55,309 nucleotides of DNA from Pirellulales bacterium (lineage in GTDB: Bacteria > Planctomycetota > Planctomycetia > Pirellulales > Lacipirellulaceae): assembly GCA_020847515.1 (NCBI GenBank), contig JADLBW010000035.1:1-55309 (forward strand), given 5' to 3'. The notes beneath the pieces were generated by a model, which saw only the letters and a list, made by a program, of their open reading frames with translations, made no database searches and was not told where the DNA came from. A program made the translations under genes and the position numbers. Shown here piece by piece: positions 35,652 through 47,822 of the stretch; position 1 is the stretch's first letter, and each line of letters opens with the position of its first letter.

Positions 35652-36836
35652 TCAATCGCGTTCAATCAATGCGGCAATCCCTTGACCGCCGCCGATGCAC
35701 ATCGTGATCAGGGCCCGCTTGCCGCCGGTGCGCTTCAGCTCGTACAAGGCTTTGACCGCCAGGATGCAGCCGGTGGCGCCGATGGGATGTCCCAGCGAAA
35801 TGCCGCTGCCATTGGGGTTGGTCCGGTCCGGCGGAAGATCGAGTTCTCGAGCCACCGCCAAGGCCTGCGCGGCAAAGGCTTCGTTGACTTCAAACACGTC
35901 GACGTCCCCCAGCGACAGACCCGTCTTCTGGAGGAGCGATCTGACGGCCGGAACAGGGCCGATGCCCATGTACTTCGGATCGACGCCGGCGTGGGCGTAC
36001 GCCGCCAGGCGGCCCATCGGTCGCAGGCCCCGGCGGCGGGCGGCTTCGGCCTCCATGAGCACGACCGCCGCGGCGGCGTCGTTAATGCTCGAGGCGTTGC
36101 CGGGCGTGACGACGCCCTCTTTGTCGAAGGCGGGCCTCAAGGCGGCCATTTTCTCTACGGTCGCGTCCGCCCGGACAGTCTCGTCGGCGTCGAATGCCTT
36201 GGTCTCCTTTTTGACTTTGATCTCAATGGGGACGATCTGTTCTTTGAAGTAGCCTTTCTCGATGGCTGCCGCGGCGCGGCGATGGCTCTCGACCGCAAGC
36301 TTGTCCTGGCTCTCCCGGGAAATATCCCACTTCTTAGCGACATTCTCGGCCGTGACGCCCATATGGCAGTTGTCGAACGGATCGGAGAGCGCGGCAACCA
36401 TCATGTCGATCAGCGGCGCATCGCCCATGCGGGCGCCCCACCGCATGGCGGTGGATGCGTAGGGACTACGGCTCATGTTCTCGGCTCCGCCGGCTACTGC
36501 GGCGTCTGCGTCTCCCAGCATGATCGATTGAGCCGCGGAAATGATGGCTTGAAGGCCGCTGCCGCAGAGCCGGTTGAGCGTGAGCGCCGGCGTTTCAATC
36601 GGGAGGCCGCCTTTCAGGCCCGCGACGCGAGCCAGGTAATGATCTTGGGGGTCGGTATGGATGACGTTGCCAAAAACGACGTGTCCCACCGAGCCAGGCT
36701 CTATTTGCGAACGACGCACAGCCTCGCGCACGCAGGAGGCGGCCAGATCCGTCGGCGGGACGTCTTTGAGGCTTCCGCCGAATCCGCCAATCGCAGTTCG
36801 CACGCCGCTTAGAAACACCACTTGGCGAGACATCAT
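35652..36836 (-). CDS. phaA: Acetyl-CoA acetyltransferase (beta-ketothiolase, PhaA)
   Basis: This 394-residue thiolase condenses two acetyl-CoA into acetoacetyl-CoA. The nucleophile Cys is in NRLCGSGLQAI, the catalytic His in SLGHPIGATG, and the acid/base Cys in MCIGGGQG. Length and ends (VVFLSGVRTAIGGFGG, GIAALIERD) are typical of biosynthetic thiolases. TAGGAG precedes an ATG-ATG start, so either Met could be used. It starts the classic phaA-phaB order and is 110 bases after glpX on the same strand. Confidence 0.95.
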   Translation of the reverse strand: MMSRQVVFLSGVRTAIGGFGGSLKDVPPTDLAASCVREAVRRSQIEPGSVGHVVFGNVIHTDPQDHYLARVAGLKGGLPIETPALTLNRLCGSGLQAIISAAQSIMLGDADAAVAGGAENMSRSPYASTAMRWGARMGDAPLIDMMVAALSDPFDNCHMGVTAENVAKKWDISRESQDKLAVESHRRAAAAIEKGYFKEQIVPIEIKVKKETKAFDADETVRADATVEKMAALRPAFDKEGVVTPGNASSINDAAAAVVLMEAEAARRRGLRPMGRLAAYAHAGVDPKYMGIGPVPAVRSLLQKTGLSLGDVDVFEVNEAFAAQALAVARELDLPPDRTNPNGSGISLGHPIGATGCILAVKALYELKRTGGKRALITMCIGGGQGIAALIERD

Positions 36837-36946
36837 AAACTCCTAATCAGATATGGTTGGCTCAGAATGAATGACGTAGCTAACGGGCGAGCGGGCGCGG
36901 CGCCGCTAGGCGTCGACGCCGTCTGACTTTTCGATTTTCCTTGTAT

Positions 36947-37999
36947 TTAGAGGGACGCCTCCCGACCCGTGGAATGGAGCCTCATCGTCTTTCTCGACAG
37001 GTCGTGGAAGGCTTCGATCAGACGTACGGTGCGGTTGCGGGCGCGCATCAACACCGAATGCGTCACGCAATGGCCGCCGACGTATTGAATGCCTCGGAGC
37101 ATGGGGGAGTCGCTGATTCCTGTGGCCGAGAAAATCAAATGGTTTCCAGGGGCCATCATTTCGACGCTCCAGGCGCGGCGGAAGTCGTCGTCGCTGCAGC
37201 CGGATTCCGTAAGTTGCCGTCGTTCGGCAGCGTCTTTGGGCCACATGCGGCAGAGTTGCTGCCCGCCCAGACATTTGATGGCCGCGGCCGAGAGCACCGC
37301 TTCCGGACTGCCGCCGATACCGACGTAGGCGTCGATGCCGGAGTTGGGCAGGCTGGGGGCGATGGCGGCGGCGACGTCTCCATCGGGGATCAGCCGGATA
37401 CGGCAGCCAATTCCGCGAATGTTTTCGATGATGGACTCGTGTCGCGGGCGATCGAGGACGACGACGACCAGGTCGCGCAGGCGTTTACGCAACTGCCCGG
37501 CGATAATGCTGAGATTGGCCTCCAGCGGGGCGTCGAGTTTGACGCAGACGTCGCTGTCGGCGACCATCGGCCCGACGGCGATTTTTTCCATATAGTGCGA
37601 GGGGATGGCGGGGAACAGGTCCGTGGGATCGCCGTCGGGCGATTCGCAGGTGCTGAGCGCCAAAACCGAAATGGCGCCATTGAGGCCGCGCGCGGTGAGG
37701 GTGGTGCCGTCGATAGGGTCGACGGCGACCGCCGCCGGAATGGAGCCGTCGCGCCAGGAACCGATCCGTTCGCCGGTGAAGATGCCGGGCGCCTTGTCTT
37801 TGCGCCCCTCGCCGATGCGGACGACCGCCTTGCAGTCGATAAGTTGGAACATGCCGCGCATGGCGTCGGCGGCGGCAAAATCGGCGAGGTTCTTATCGCC
37901 TTTGCCGAAGTGCTTCCAAGCGGCCAGCGCCGCGTTTTCAGTGCAGCGGACCAGATCGAGGTCGAACACCCGTTCGGGATCGTGGCGATTAACAATCAT
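36947..37999 (-). CDS. glpX: Class II fructose-1,6-bisphosphatase (GlpX)
   Basis: This 350-residue enzyme hydrolyses fructose-1,6-bisphosphate (in some members also sedoheptulose-1,7-bisphosphate) in gluconeogenesis or the Calvin cycle. Recognisable parts are RCTENAALAAWKHFGKGDKN, the metal-binding VDPIDGTTLTARGLNGAISVLAL, and GIGGSPEAVLSAAAIKCLGG. Length is slightly above the usual 320-340 residues. It stands between the CoA transferase and phaA genes on the same strand with gaps of 133 and 110 bases, so it may be co-transcribed with the storage genes. That neighbourhood is unusual for glpX. Confidence 0.95.
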   Translation of the reverse strand: MIVNRHDPERVFDLDLVRCTENAALAAWKHFGKGDKNLADFAAADAMRGMFQLIDCKAVVRIGEGRKDKAPGIFTGERIGSWRDGSIPAAVAVDPIDGTTLTARGLNGAISVLALSTCESPDGDPTDLFPAIPSHYMEKIAVGPMVADSDVCVKLDAPLEANLSIIAGQLRKRLRDLVVVVLDRPRHESIIENIRGIGCRIRLIPDGDVAAAIAPSLPNSGIDAYVGIGGSPEAVLSAAAIKCLGGQQLCRMWPKDAAERRQLTESGCSDDDFRRAWSVEMMAPGNHLIFSATGISDSPMLRGIQYVGGHCVTHSVLMRARNRTVRLIEAFHDLSRKTMRLHSTGREASL

Positions 38000-38132
38000 G
38001 TTGATCCAGCGCGGCGGTCAGGGGCTTCGAAACGATCGCGGCGGCGCCCGCCTGGGCGTGCCACACGGCCCGGACAACCGATCTCGCAATTTCCCGGCGA
38101 CGTCTTCCAAGTCGGCGTTCGCAATCCACGCG

Positions 38133-39632
38133 TTAGAGGTACGATTCGGCCGGCAGCATGCTGCCGGTTTCAAAGAGCTTGTTATGGAGATCAAACGAGC
38201 GGCTCAAATCGGGCGACAGGTGACCCAGGGGCGCCGATTGAAGAAAGCTATAGAGGTAGTCGCGATACATTGGGTGCGCACAGTTTTCGATGATCGAACG
38301 GGCTCGCTCCAGCGGTCCCAGACCCCGCAGGTCGGCGAGGCCTTGCTCGGTCACGAGGATTTGCACCGAATGCTCGCTATGATCGACGTGACTGACCATG
38401 GGAACGACGGTCGAGACGCGGCCCCCGTGCGAGATGCTGGGCGCGACCAGGAACGATAGGTAGGCGTGCCGTGCAAAGTCGTCGGAAGCGCCGACGGCGC
38501 TGGCGGCGTGACGGCCGTAGAGATGCGTGCAATTGGTGCGACCCCAGACGTCCATTTCCACGATGCCATTGATCGCAATCACTCCCAATCGCCGAATGAG
38601 CGCCGGGCTATTGGTAAATTCCTGCGGTCGGAGCACGATCCGCGGCGCGAAAAAGTCCATATGGTCGTAGACCCGCTGGAGCGCCTCGGGGCTGAGCGCC
38701 AGGCTCGTCGCCGAGGCGCCGCGGATGCGGTCGTTCTCCATGAGCTCGATCATGGAATCCTGCACGACGTCGCCGTATACGACGAAGGGGGGCAAATCTT
38801 CGCAGCGGCCGAGCCGCCCCATGACGGCGTTGACGATATTGCCTACGCCCCCCTGAACCGGCAAGAAATCGGGCGGAACGCGACCCGAACGCATTTCGTT
38901 GGCCAGGAAACCAGCGATATGCTCGGCGATCTTGTCGCTGGCGGCGTCGGCGGGTCGGCGATGCGGCGCCTCGTCCGATTCATCGACTTCGACAATGCCG
39001 ACGACCTTCGAGGGATCGACCGTGGCAAAGGGAACGCCAAACCGGTCCAGCGGATTTTCGAGCGAGATGTGGGCGTGGTACGGGGGCTTGGTGAACTGCC
39101 CGATGTCGTGCATTTCGACTAGCCGGCTGGAGTGGTAATGGTTGATTTCGACAATCACCTTTTCCGCGCGGCGGAGAAAACTGGGCGAGGCGCCCACGGA
39201 AGAGCTGAGGTAGATGCGACCGTCGCGCACGAGGTCGATCGCCTCGACGACGGCGTAGTCGACTTTTCCCAGGAAGCCGGCCTCGACCATGCCTGGCAGA
39301 TCGGAAAGGTGAAAATCGACGAATTCCAGTTCCTGCTGGACAATGGAACGGAGCACCTGTCGATGGCACTGATATGGCGCGCGCCACGAGACGGCGCGGG
39401 CGTTCATCAGCGGATCGTTGATGCTGGTCCCCGTGCTCGCGCTGGTGAGTACGCGGAAGGAGACGGGCTGCCGATGTTCTGCCAGCCGCGCCGCCCGCGC
39501 CGCCAAGGCTCGGGGAACGGCCTTGGCGGCGCCCGCGGGCGTGAAGCCGGAAAAGGCGACGAGGGCTCCGTCAAAAATCATGGCCGCGGCTTCGTCCGCC
39601 GATATTCTTGGAAACGGGCAGGCGCTGTACAT
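38133..39632 (-). CDS. Acetyl-CoA hydrolase/transferase family CoA transferase
   Basis: This 499-residue class I CoA transferase is of the Cat1/Ach1/AarC type. Such enzymes move CoA between succinyl-CoA, acetate, propionate and similar acids. Segments seen are VAFSGFTPAGAAKAVPRAL, FHLSDLPGMVEAGFLGKVD, VQGGVGNIVNAV and GHAAYLSFLVAPSISHGGRVS-like text near the end. Where I expect the catalytic Glu region the protein reads VYGDVVQD at 285-292, with Asp288 possibly in its place (see findings). GGGAGAA precedes the ATG at 39632, and an extension to 39677 is rejected. It heads the leftward run to glpX and the pha genes. A PhaR-like site lies upstream. Confidence 0.9.
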   Translation of the reverse strand: MYSACPFPRISADEAAAMIFDGALVAFSGFTPAGAAKAVPRALAARAARLAEHRQPVSFRVLTSASTGTSINDPLMNARAVSWRAPYQCHRQVLRSIVQQELEFVDFHLSDLPGMVEAGFLGKVDYAVVEAIDLVRDGRIYLSSSVGASPSFLRRAEKVIVEINHYHSSRLVEMHDIGQFTKPPYHAHISLENPLDRFGVPFATVDPSKVVGIVEVDESDEAPHRRPADAASDKIAEHIAGFLANEMRSGRVPPDFLPVQGGVGNIVNAVMGRLGRCEDLPPFVVYGDVVQDSMIELMENDRIRGASATSLALSPEALQRVYDHMDFFAPRIVLRPQEFTNSPALIRRLGVIAINGIVEMDVWGRTNCTHLYGRHAASAVGASDDFARHAYLSFLVAPSISHGGRVSTVVPMVSHVDHSEHSVQILVTEQGLADLRGLGPLERARSIIENCAHPMYRDYLYSFLQSAPLGHLSPDLSRSFDLHNKLFETGSMLPAESYL

Positions 39633-40342
39633 CGCTTTTCTCCCGTGGCGTCGATGGTCTTCGAAGAGTAGTACCAAGCGCGGGCAGTTGCGCAGCAGGT
39701 CCTGTCAACGAGACCGCGAGAACCTGCCGAAGTCCCGGCGCTAACTGAGTAGCTGCACGATGAAAGGCGACTGGCGCCAAAGCCTGATGCGGAAAAGGCG
39801 GCGTTTCGTCACGCCGTCGCGCTGCCAATCCTCAAGGGCAGCCAACACACTGTGGCCAACACGCAACACGCGCGCCAGATAAATTGGCCTTGCCATGCGT
39901 ATCGAGTTTGCGGTAGCGCCGGTCGACGTTAATAGAACAATCGGCGGCCTGCCGCGGCGGCAGGTGGGATTCGCGTGGCGGCGACTAACGCGAAATTGAA
40001 CCCCAATTGTCGCGCCAGCGCGCCGACAAGCGCACTTCGCCGTCGAACAGCGGCAGGGCCGGGCTCAATGAAGCGACTGGGTCGTCACGGCACGTCGAAG
40101 CTGCAAGGAGTGTGTCAGGGCGAAACGGAGCGCGCTGCATCGCACACTTTTGCGCTGACGGCAATGAAAAAAACGGCTGCTTTTGAGGAGCGGCCGCCAC
40201 CGGCGCACGGGCACTGCAGTTGCTAGTGATGTCGCTGGACCGCGGCCTCAGCGGGTCGCGAATCTTACGACGGCGTTTCTTAGATGGCCCTGCCGCCGTC
40301 GGCCCGCGAACACGTTTCTCGAAGCAATATGGAGTGCCCAGC
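39633..40342. other. Divergent intergenic region, CoA transferase / PFOR
   Basis: This 710-base gap separates the leftward CoA-transferase run and the rightward oxidoreductase gene. On the leftward side TTGACA (39708 to 39703) is a perfect -35 box, but no good -10 box lies at 17 bases. Several short open frames look non-coding. The middle, about 39840-40200, shows nothing I can name. Confidence 0.5.
39688..39698. promoter_or_regulatory. PhaR-operator-like site upstream of the CoA transferase
   Basis: The plus strand reads TTGC-GCA-GCAG, one base from the CTGC-N3-GCAG form described for alphaproteobacterial PhaR. It lies four bases downstream of the leftward TTGACA box and 56 bases before the start codon, where a repressor would block the promoter. 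Confidence 0.35.
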
Positions 40343-43926
<3,584 letters not shown>

Positions 43927-43927
<1 letters not shown>

Positions 43928-44931
43928 TGCGAGTGGATCTGACGACTACTCATTTGGGCCTCGCGCTGCGACACCCGATCGTGGCCGGCGCCAGCCCGCT
44001 GACGGGAAACCTGGATTCGCTGAAGCGGCTCGAACAAGCGGGCGTGTCGGCTGTGGTTTTGCCTTCGCTGTTTGAAGAACAGATTGTGCAGACCGAGCTG
44101 CAACTGGACGCATTGTATGAGTACAACGCCGGAACGTTTGCCGAGTCGCTCACGTATTTCCCCGAATTGCGCGAATACAATACGGGGCCGCGAGACTATG
44201 TGAAGTTGCTGAAACTGGCGAAGCGATCGCTCGCGGTTCCGGTCATCGCCAGTCTCAACGGCAGCTCGCCCGGCGGGTGGGTCCGCTTTGCCAAGCAGTT
44301 GGAGGACGCAGGCGCCGACGCTATTGAACTGAACATCTACTTCGTGCCGACTGATCCCCGGATGACGTCCGAAGAGGTGGAGCGGCGCTACGGCGATCTG
44401 GTGTCGTTCGTGAAGAACGCGGTCTCCGTGCCTGTGGCGGTCAAGATTGGCGCCCAGTTTAGCAGCCTATGCCATTTTGTTCGCCGCCTGGTCGACGCCG
44501 GCGCCGACGGGCTCGTGCTGTTCAACAGGTATCTTGAGCCGGACATCAATCTCAGTTCATTGCAGATCGCCCCGCATCTGGTGCTCAGCACGCGAAACGA
44601 GCTGCGGCTGCCGCTGCGTTGGATCGGCATCTTGCGCGACCAGACCAGCGTTTCGCTGGCGGCCAGCAGCGGCATCCACTTTCCGGAAGACGCCGTGAAG
44701 CTGCTGCTGGTCGGCGCGGATGTGTGCATGATGACTTCGGCGCTGTTCAAGCACGGCGTCGAATACGTCTCGGAAATGGTCCGTGAAATGGAGAATTGGC
44801 TAGAGATCAACGACTATGTTTCGGTTGAGCAGGCTAAGGGGAGTATGAGCTACAGCAATTGCCCCGACTCCGGCCAGCTTGAACGAGCCAACTATATGAA
44901 GGCGATCACCTCCTATACGCCGATGCGGTAA
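43927..44931 (+). CDS. Dihydroorotate-dehydrogenase-like flavoprotein coupled to PFOR
   Basis: This 334-residue TIM-barrel protein belongs to the DHOD-like family regularly found next to nifJ. It has MRVDLTTTHLGLALRHPIVAGASPLTGNLDSL, LEDAGADAIELNIYF, VPVAVKIGAQFSSL, VDAGADGLVLFNRYLEPDI and the phosphate-binding end VKLLLVGADVCMMTSAL. Pyrimidine synthesis is not proven, since catalytic residues of classic PyrD are not all evident. A role in electron transfer with PFOR is plausible from context. Its ATG overlaps the PFOR stop (TAATG), so both are translated from one mRNA. Confidence 0.9.
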
Positions 44932-45050
44932 TCGTGCCGCGGCTATGCGGGGGTCGATTGGCGACGGCGCGTCGGTACGGCATCGGGCGCACAGCCCGTC
45001 TGCAGCGAGGCGCATCGCCGCCGGCCAAGCTCTTAGGGCCGAGACGTGCT

Positions 45051-45257
45051 TCACTGCCCCGGCGCCGGTTGCGTCTTGGGCGCCCGCGGGGCCTCGGCGC
45101 CTGGTTCCTTGGCGTCGTACTCGTCCATTAGGGTGGAGGGACACACCTCCTGCTCGCCGCATTGATTGCAGACCACGCGGACCAGATCGGAGCTGCCCAG
45201 CTTGAGATCGTAATCCTGGCACAGCTTATACAACTGCTGCAAATGAATGCACGGCAT
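45051..45257 (-). CDS. Small conserved Cys-containing protein, unknown function
   Basis: This 68-residue protein has a helical start (MPCIHLQQLYKLCQDYDLKLGSSDLVRVV) and the motif CNQCGEQEVCPS, a CxxC plus a third Cys five residues later, suitable for zinc. A charged Pro/Ala-rich tail follows. GGGAGAT precedes the ATG at good spacing, which supports it as a real gene despite its size. I do not recognise a named family, though similar short proteins occur in planctomycetes. It faces the DHOD-like gene tail to tail and is about 440 bases from the BON-domain gene. Confidence 0.65.
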   Translation of the reverse strand: MPCIHLQQLYKLCQDYDLKLGSSDLVRVVCNQCGEQEVCPSTLMDEYDAKEPGAEAPRAPKTQPAPGQ

Positions 45258-45698
45258 CGGTATCTCCCTTTCAAACGAATGCGAACGGACGGCCAGCTAA
45301 TTATACGGCCCGCACCGCGGGCGTCGGCGGGGCGGAGGTGCACTTACAGCGATCTAGTCGAAATATGTTTATTGGCGAATGGGCACAAGCTCAACACACC
45401 GTGTGCGAATCTGCACACGCAAACCGCGGATAACGCGGCGATAAGTATGTTGTCGGCGCGGTGCAATCGGCTTTCCGAGGCGCCGTCGACGAGGTCGCCC
45501 GCACTACGCTTTAAGGCGCCGGCTGAGCGCTCCCTGGCTAAACATCAGAACTTACGCATCGATCACGCCGTTATGAGCCCGCCCGCGTCGATGGGAGGAG
45601 ACGAGGTGTTTCAACCGTCGGCTGATCGGCATGTTCTTTGCCGAGTGGCTCAATGAAGGCGGGCTGCTGATATGATCGTCGCGGGAAACCATCACATT
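45258..45698. other. Divergent intergenic region, small Cys protein / BON protein
   Basis: This 441-base gap contains no credible gene. Open frames that cross it lack codon bias and start signals. No clear promoter pair was found. Confidence 0.4.
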
Positions 45699-46352
45699 AT
45701 GAAGTCCGATTGCATGCTCCAGTACGATGTACTGGAAGAGCTGGAATGGGAGCCGAGCATCGATTCATCGCAGCTTCGCCTGTCTGTGGAAGAGGGATTC
45801 GTCACGTTGACGGGCTTCGTGCCTCGGTATGCTGACAAGATCTCAGCGGAGCGGATTGCCAAGTCGGTCGCCGGCGTACGGGGGGTGGCCAATGACATTC
45901 AAGTTCGGTTGGCCAGCAGTTGCCGGCGGAGCGACGCGGAAATCGCCTCGGCGGCCATATCGGCCCTTCACTGGCATACGTCGGTCCCCGCTGACCAGAT
46001 AACCGTGATTGTACGAAACGGCTGGGTAACGCTGGAGGGCGCCGTCGAGTGGCAGTTCCAACGCAGGGCGGCCCGCGACGCAGTCGCCGTTCTAACGGGG
46101 GTCAAGGGGGTGATTAACGACGTCACCCTCATCGCGAAGTCGCATCACAACGACGTCAAGGCGGAGATCGAGGCCGCCATCAAACGCAACGCCGAGCTTA
46201 GCGCCCGGCGAATTGACGTCGAGGCGCGTAACAGCACGGTCAAATTGAAGGGCGAAGTCGCCACCTGGGCCGAGCGGACCGAGGCCGAGCGGGTCGCCTG
46301 GGCCGCCGCGGGCGTCACCGAAGTGGAAAACGACCTGGTCGTCGGCGCCTGA
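45699..46352 (+). CDS. Triple BON-domain protein
   Basis: This 217-residue protein has three BON domains, at about 5-71, 79-147 and 152-217. Each has the alpha-beta pattern ending in a GxVxxxxER/A helix (FVTLTGFVPRYADKISAERIAKSV, WVTLEGAVEWQFQRRAARDAVAVL, STVKLKGEVATWAERTEAERVAWAA). BON domains bind phospholipids or other ligands, usually in stress or envelope proteins. There is no signal peptide, so it is probably cytoplasmic. The ATG at 45699 gives the family-typical start MKSD-LQYDVLEELEWEPS, while an open extension to 45672 is possible. Its end is 20 bases from a convergent membrane-protein gene. Confidence 0.9.
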   Translation: MKSDCMLQYDVLEELEWEPSIDSSQLRLSVEEGFVTLTGFVPRYADKISAERIAKSVAGVRGVANDIQVRLASSCRRSDAEIASAAISALHWHTSVPADQITVIVRNGWVTLEGAVEWQFQRRAARDAVAVLTGVKGVINDVTLIAKSHHNDVKAEIEAAIKRNAELSARRIDVEARNSTVKLKGEVATWAERTEAERVAWAAAGVTEVENDLVVGA

Positions 46353-46372
46353 GCGGGAACCGACCTCAGCGA

Positions 46373-46642
46373 TCATCGCTGCGCCGCCGACAAGCGCGAT
46401 TCCTTCCACGCCAGAATAGCGACGATAACCGTTCCGATAACCAGTCCCCAGGTCAGCCCGTTGGTCAGGCCCAGTCCGAGGCCCAGTTCCGTGTAATCGA
46501 GCGACTCCTGCGAAGCGGCGCGGACCGCGTACCGCAGGAAGCTGGGCGCCAGCCGTCCGAGAATCAGGCCGATTCCCGTACCGGCGACGCCGAAGCCAAT
46601 TGCCGTAAGCACCACTGTTACTATTGCTTTCATCACGTTCAT
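46373..46642 (-). CDS. Small two-helix membrane protein, unknown function
   Basis: This 89-residue protein starts at 46642 with GGAGGACC upstream. It has two hydrophobic helices, AIVTVVLTAIGFGVAGTGIGLIL near the N-terminus and LTWGLVIGTVIVAILAW near the C-terminus, joined by a Leu/Gly-rich polar loop. No motif gives a function. It follows the cytidylate-kinase-like gene after 22 bases and is probably co-transcribed with it. Confidence 0.75.
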   Translation of the reverse strand: MNVMKAIVTVVLTAIGFGVAGTGIGLILGRLAPSFLRYAVRAASQESLDYTELGLGLGLTNGLTWGLVIGTVIVAILAWKESRLSAAQR

Positions 46643-46664
46643 GCGCGGGTCCTCCGTAGCGGGG

Positions 46665-47402
46665 TTATGGTTGGCGGACCGCATCGGGGAACCGCTGGCA
46701 AGTCGCTTTGACGATTAATTCGGCGGCATCGTCCTTGGTAAGGCGCTCGAGGTTGAGCACCAAATCATAGACGGCCGGATCCGCGATATCGCGGTGGAAA
46801 TAACGTCGGACGAAGTCGCTGCGGCCGCGGTCGGTCTCGTCCAGCAGCAGTTCGGCCTGGCGCTCGTCGCATTTCTCATCTTGCACAATTGCGTGGATGC
46901 GGGCCTTGCGGGGGGCGATCAGCCGCACGGTGAGCCCCCTTTCTTTCGGCAACAGGAACTGGGCCCCTCGGCCGACGAACACGACGTTGCCGCGCTGGGC
47001 GGCCAGGGCGACGATTCGGCCAAGGCCGCGGACATATTCCACCTGGGATACGAGCTTCGAATCGAGCCACTTCCCCAGCGTGTCGTGGAACCATGAGGCC
47101 TTCCGCTCGTCGACCGACTCGACCGAGACCCGTGACCAACGATGTTGCTCCGCGATGTAGTCGACAACTTCTCGATCGAGCACCTTCCAGTTGAGCCGCT
47201 CGGCGACGCTATGGGTAATGTACGCTGCATCAACGCCCGCTTCCCGCGACAGGGCGAGATATGGCTTAAAAAGCTGTTGAAGTTGCGTCTTGTCCGGCGG
47301 CTCGGGGGGCGGCGTCAGCTCCAGGGCCAGGGCCCACGTTCGCATCTGGCGCTCCGACTTTCCCAAAAGCTCTCGACTTCTTGGTAGGACGCTGCTTCGC
47401 AT
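46665..47402 (-). CDS. Cytidylate-kinase-like family protein
   Basis: This 245-residue protein resembles the cytidylate kinase 2 family: SREAGVDAAYITHSVAERLNWKVLDREVVDYIAEQHRW, an arginine-rich lid (RKARIHAIVQDEKCDERQAE) and HRDIADPAVYDLVLNLERLT, the usual end of the family fold. The P-loop GSGG is replaced by GVDA, so ATP binding is doubtful and it may not be a true CMP kinase. AAGGAG precedes the ATG at 47402. It is the first gene of a two-gene unit with the small membrane protein. Confidence 0.85.
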   Translation of the reverse strand: MRSSVLPRSRELLGKSERQMRTWALALELTPPPEPPDKTQLQQLFKPYLALSREAGVDAAYITHSVAERLNWKVLDREVVDYIAEQHRWSRVSVESVDERKASWFHDTLGKWLDSKLVSQVEYVRGLGRIVALAAQRGNVVFVGRGAQFLLPKERGLTVRLIAPRKARIHAIVQDEKCDERQAELLLDETDRGRSDFVRRYFHRDIADPAVYDLVLNLERLTKDDAAELIVKATCQRFPDAVRQP

Positions 47403-47822
47403 GGTCGACTCCTTACGCCATCGGGCAGCCGCGCGCCCGTTTGCGCGCTGCGGGCGTATCACTTAGGCACATTAGGGGATAAGTATGTCGCGGTATGCCG
47501 ACAACCGGCGTAGTCGCGCTGGCAGTAGATACATAAGGGCAAGCTGCGTGCCGTGGCCCGGGGGCGAAATGAATCGCCCGATATAGAAGTTGACTCCGAT
47601 ACGCGACCGAAGCCACAATGTCCGCTAGACGACGTGCTTTGGGCTGAAAGGGTATCGCGTCAAGCGCCGGCCCAGAGGGCTGGCGCCTGTGGATGCGGGC
47701 AACTCGGACGCGGTATGCCCGTTAGGCGCGTCGTTCTACCTTTTCCGCTATGCAATCGGACGCTTGTGCGCTCCTTGGCCGATTGTCGCGCCGAGGTCTC
47801 CTCTTTTCGCTATGAGGGTCTT
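47403..47822. other. Divergent intergenic region upstream of the PilT-type gene
   Basis: This 420-base gap holds no credible gene. A leftward TTGTCG-17-TATCCC pair is too weak to call. Nothing else was recognised. Confidence 0.35.

Noticed and set aside
33205-36812. Rightward open frames of 357 and 376 codons over phaC and phaA
   Set aside because: They lie antisense to genes with complete catalytic motifs, and their products match nothing.
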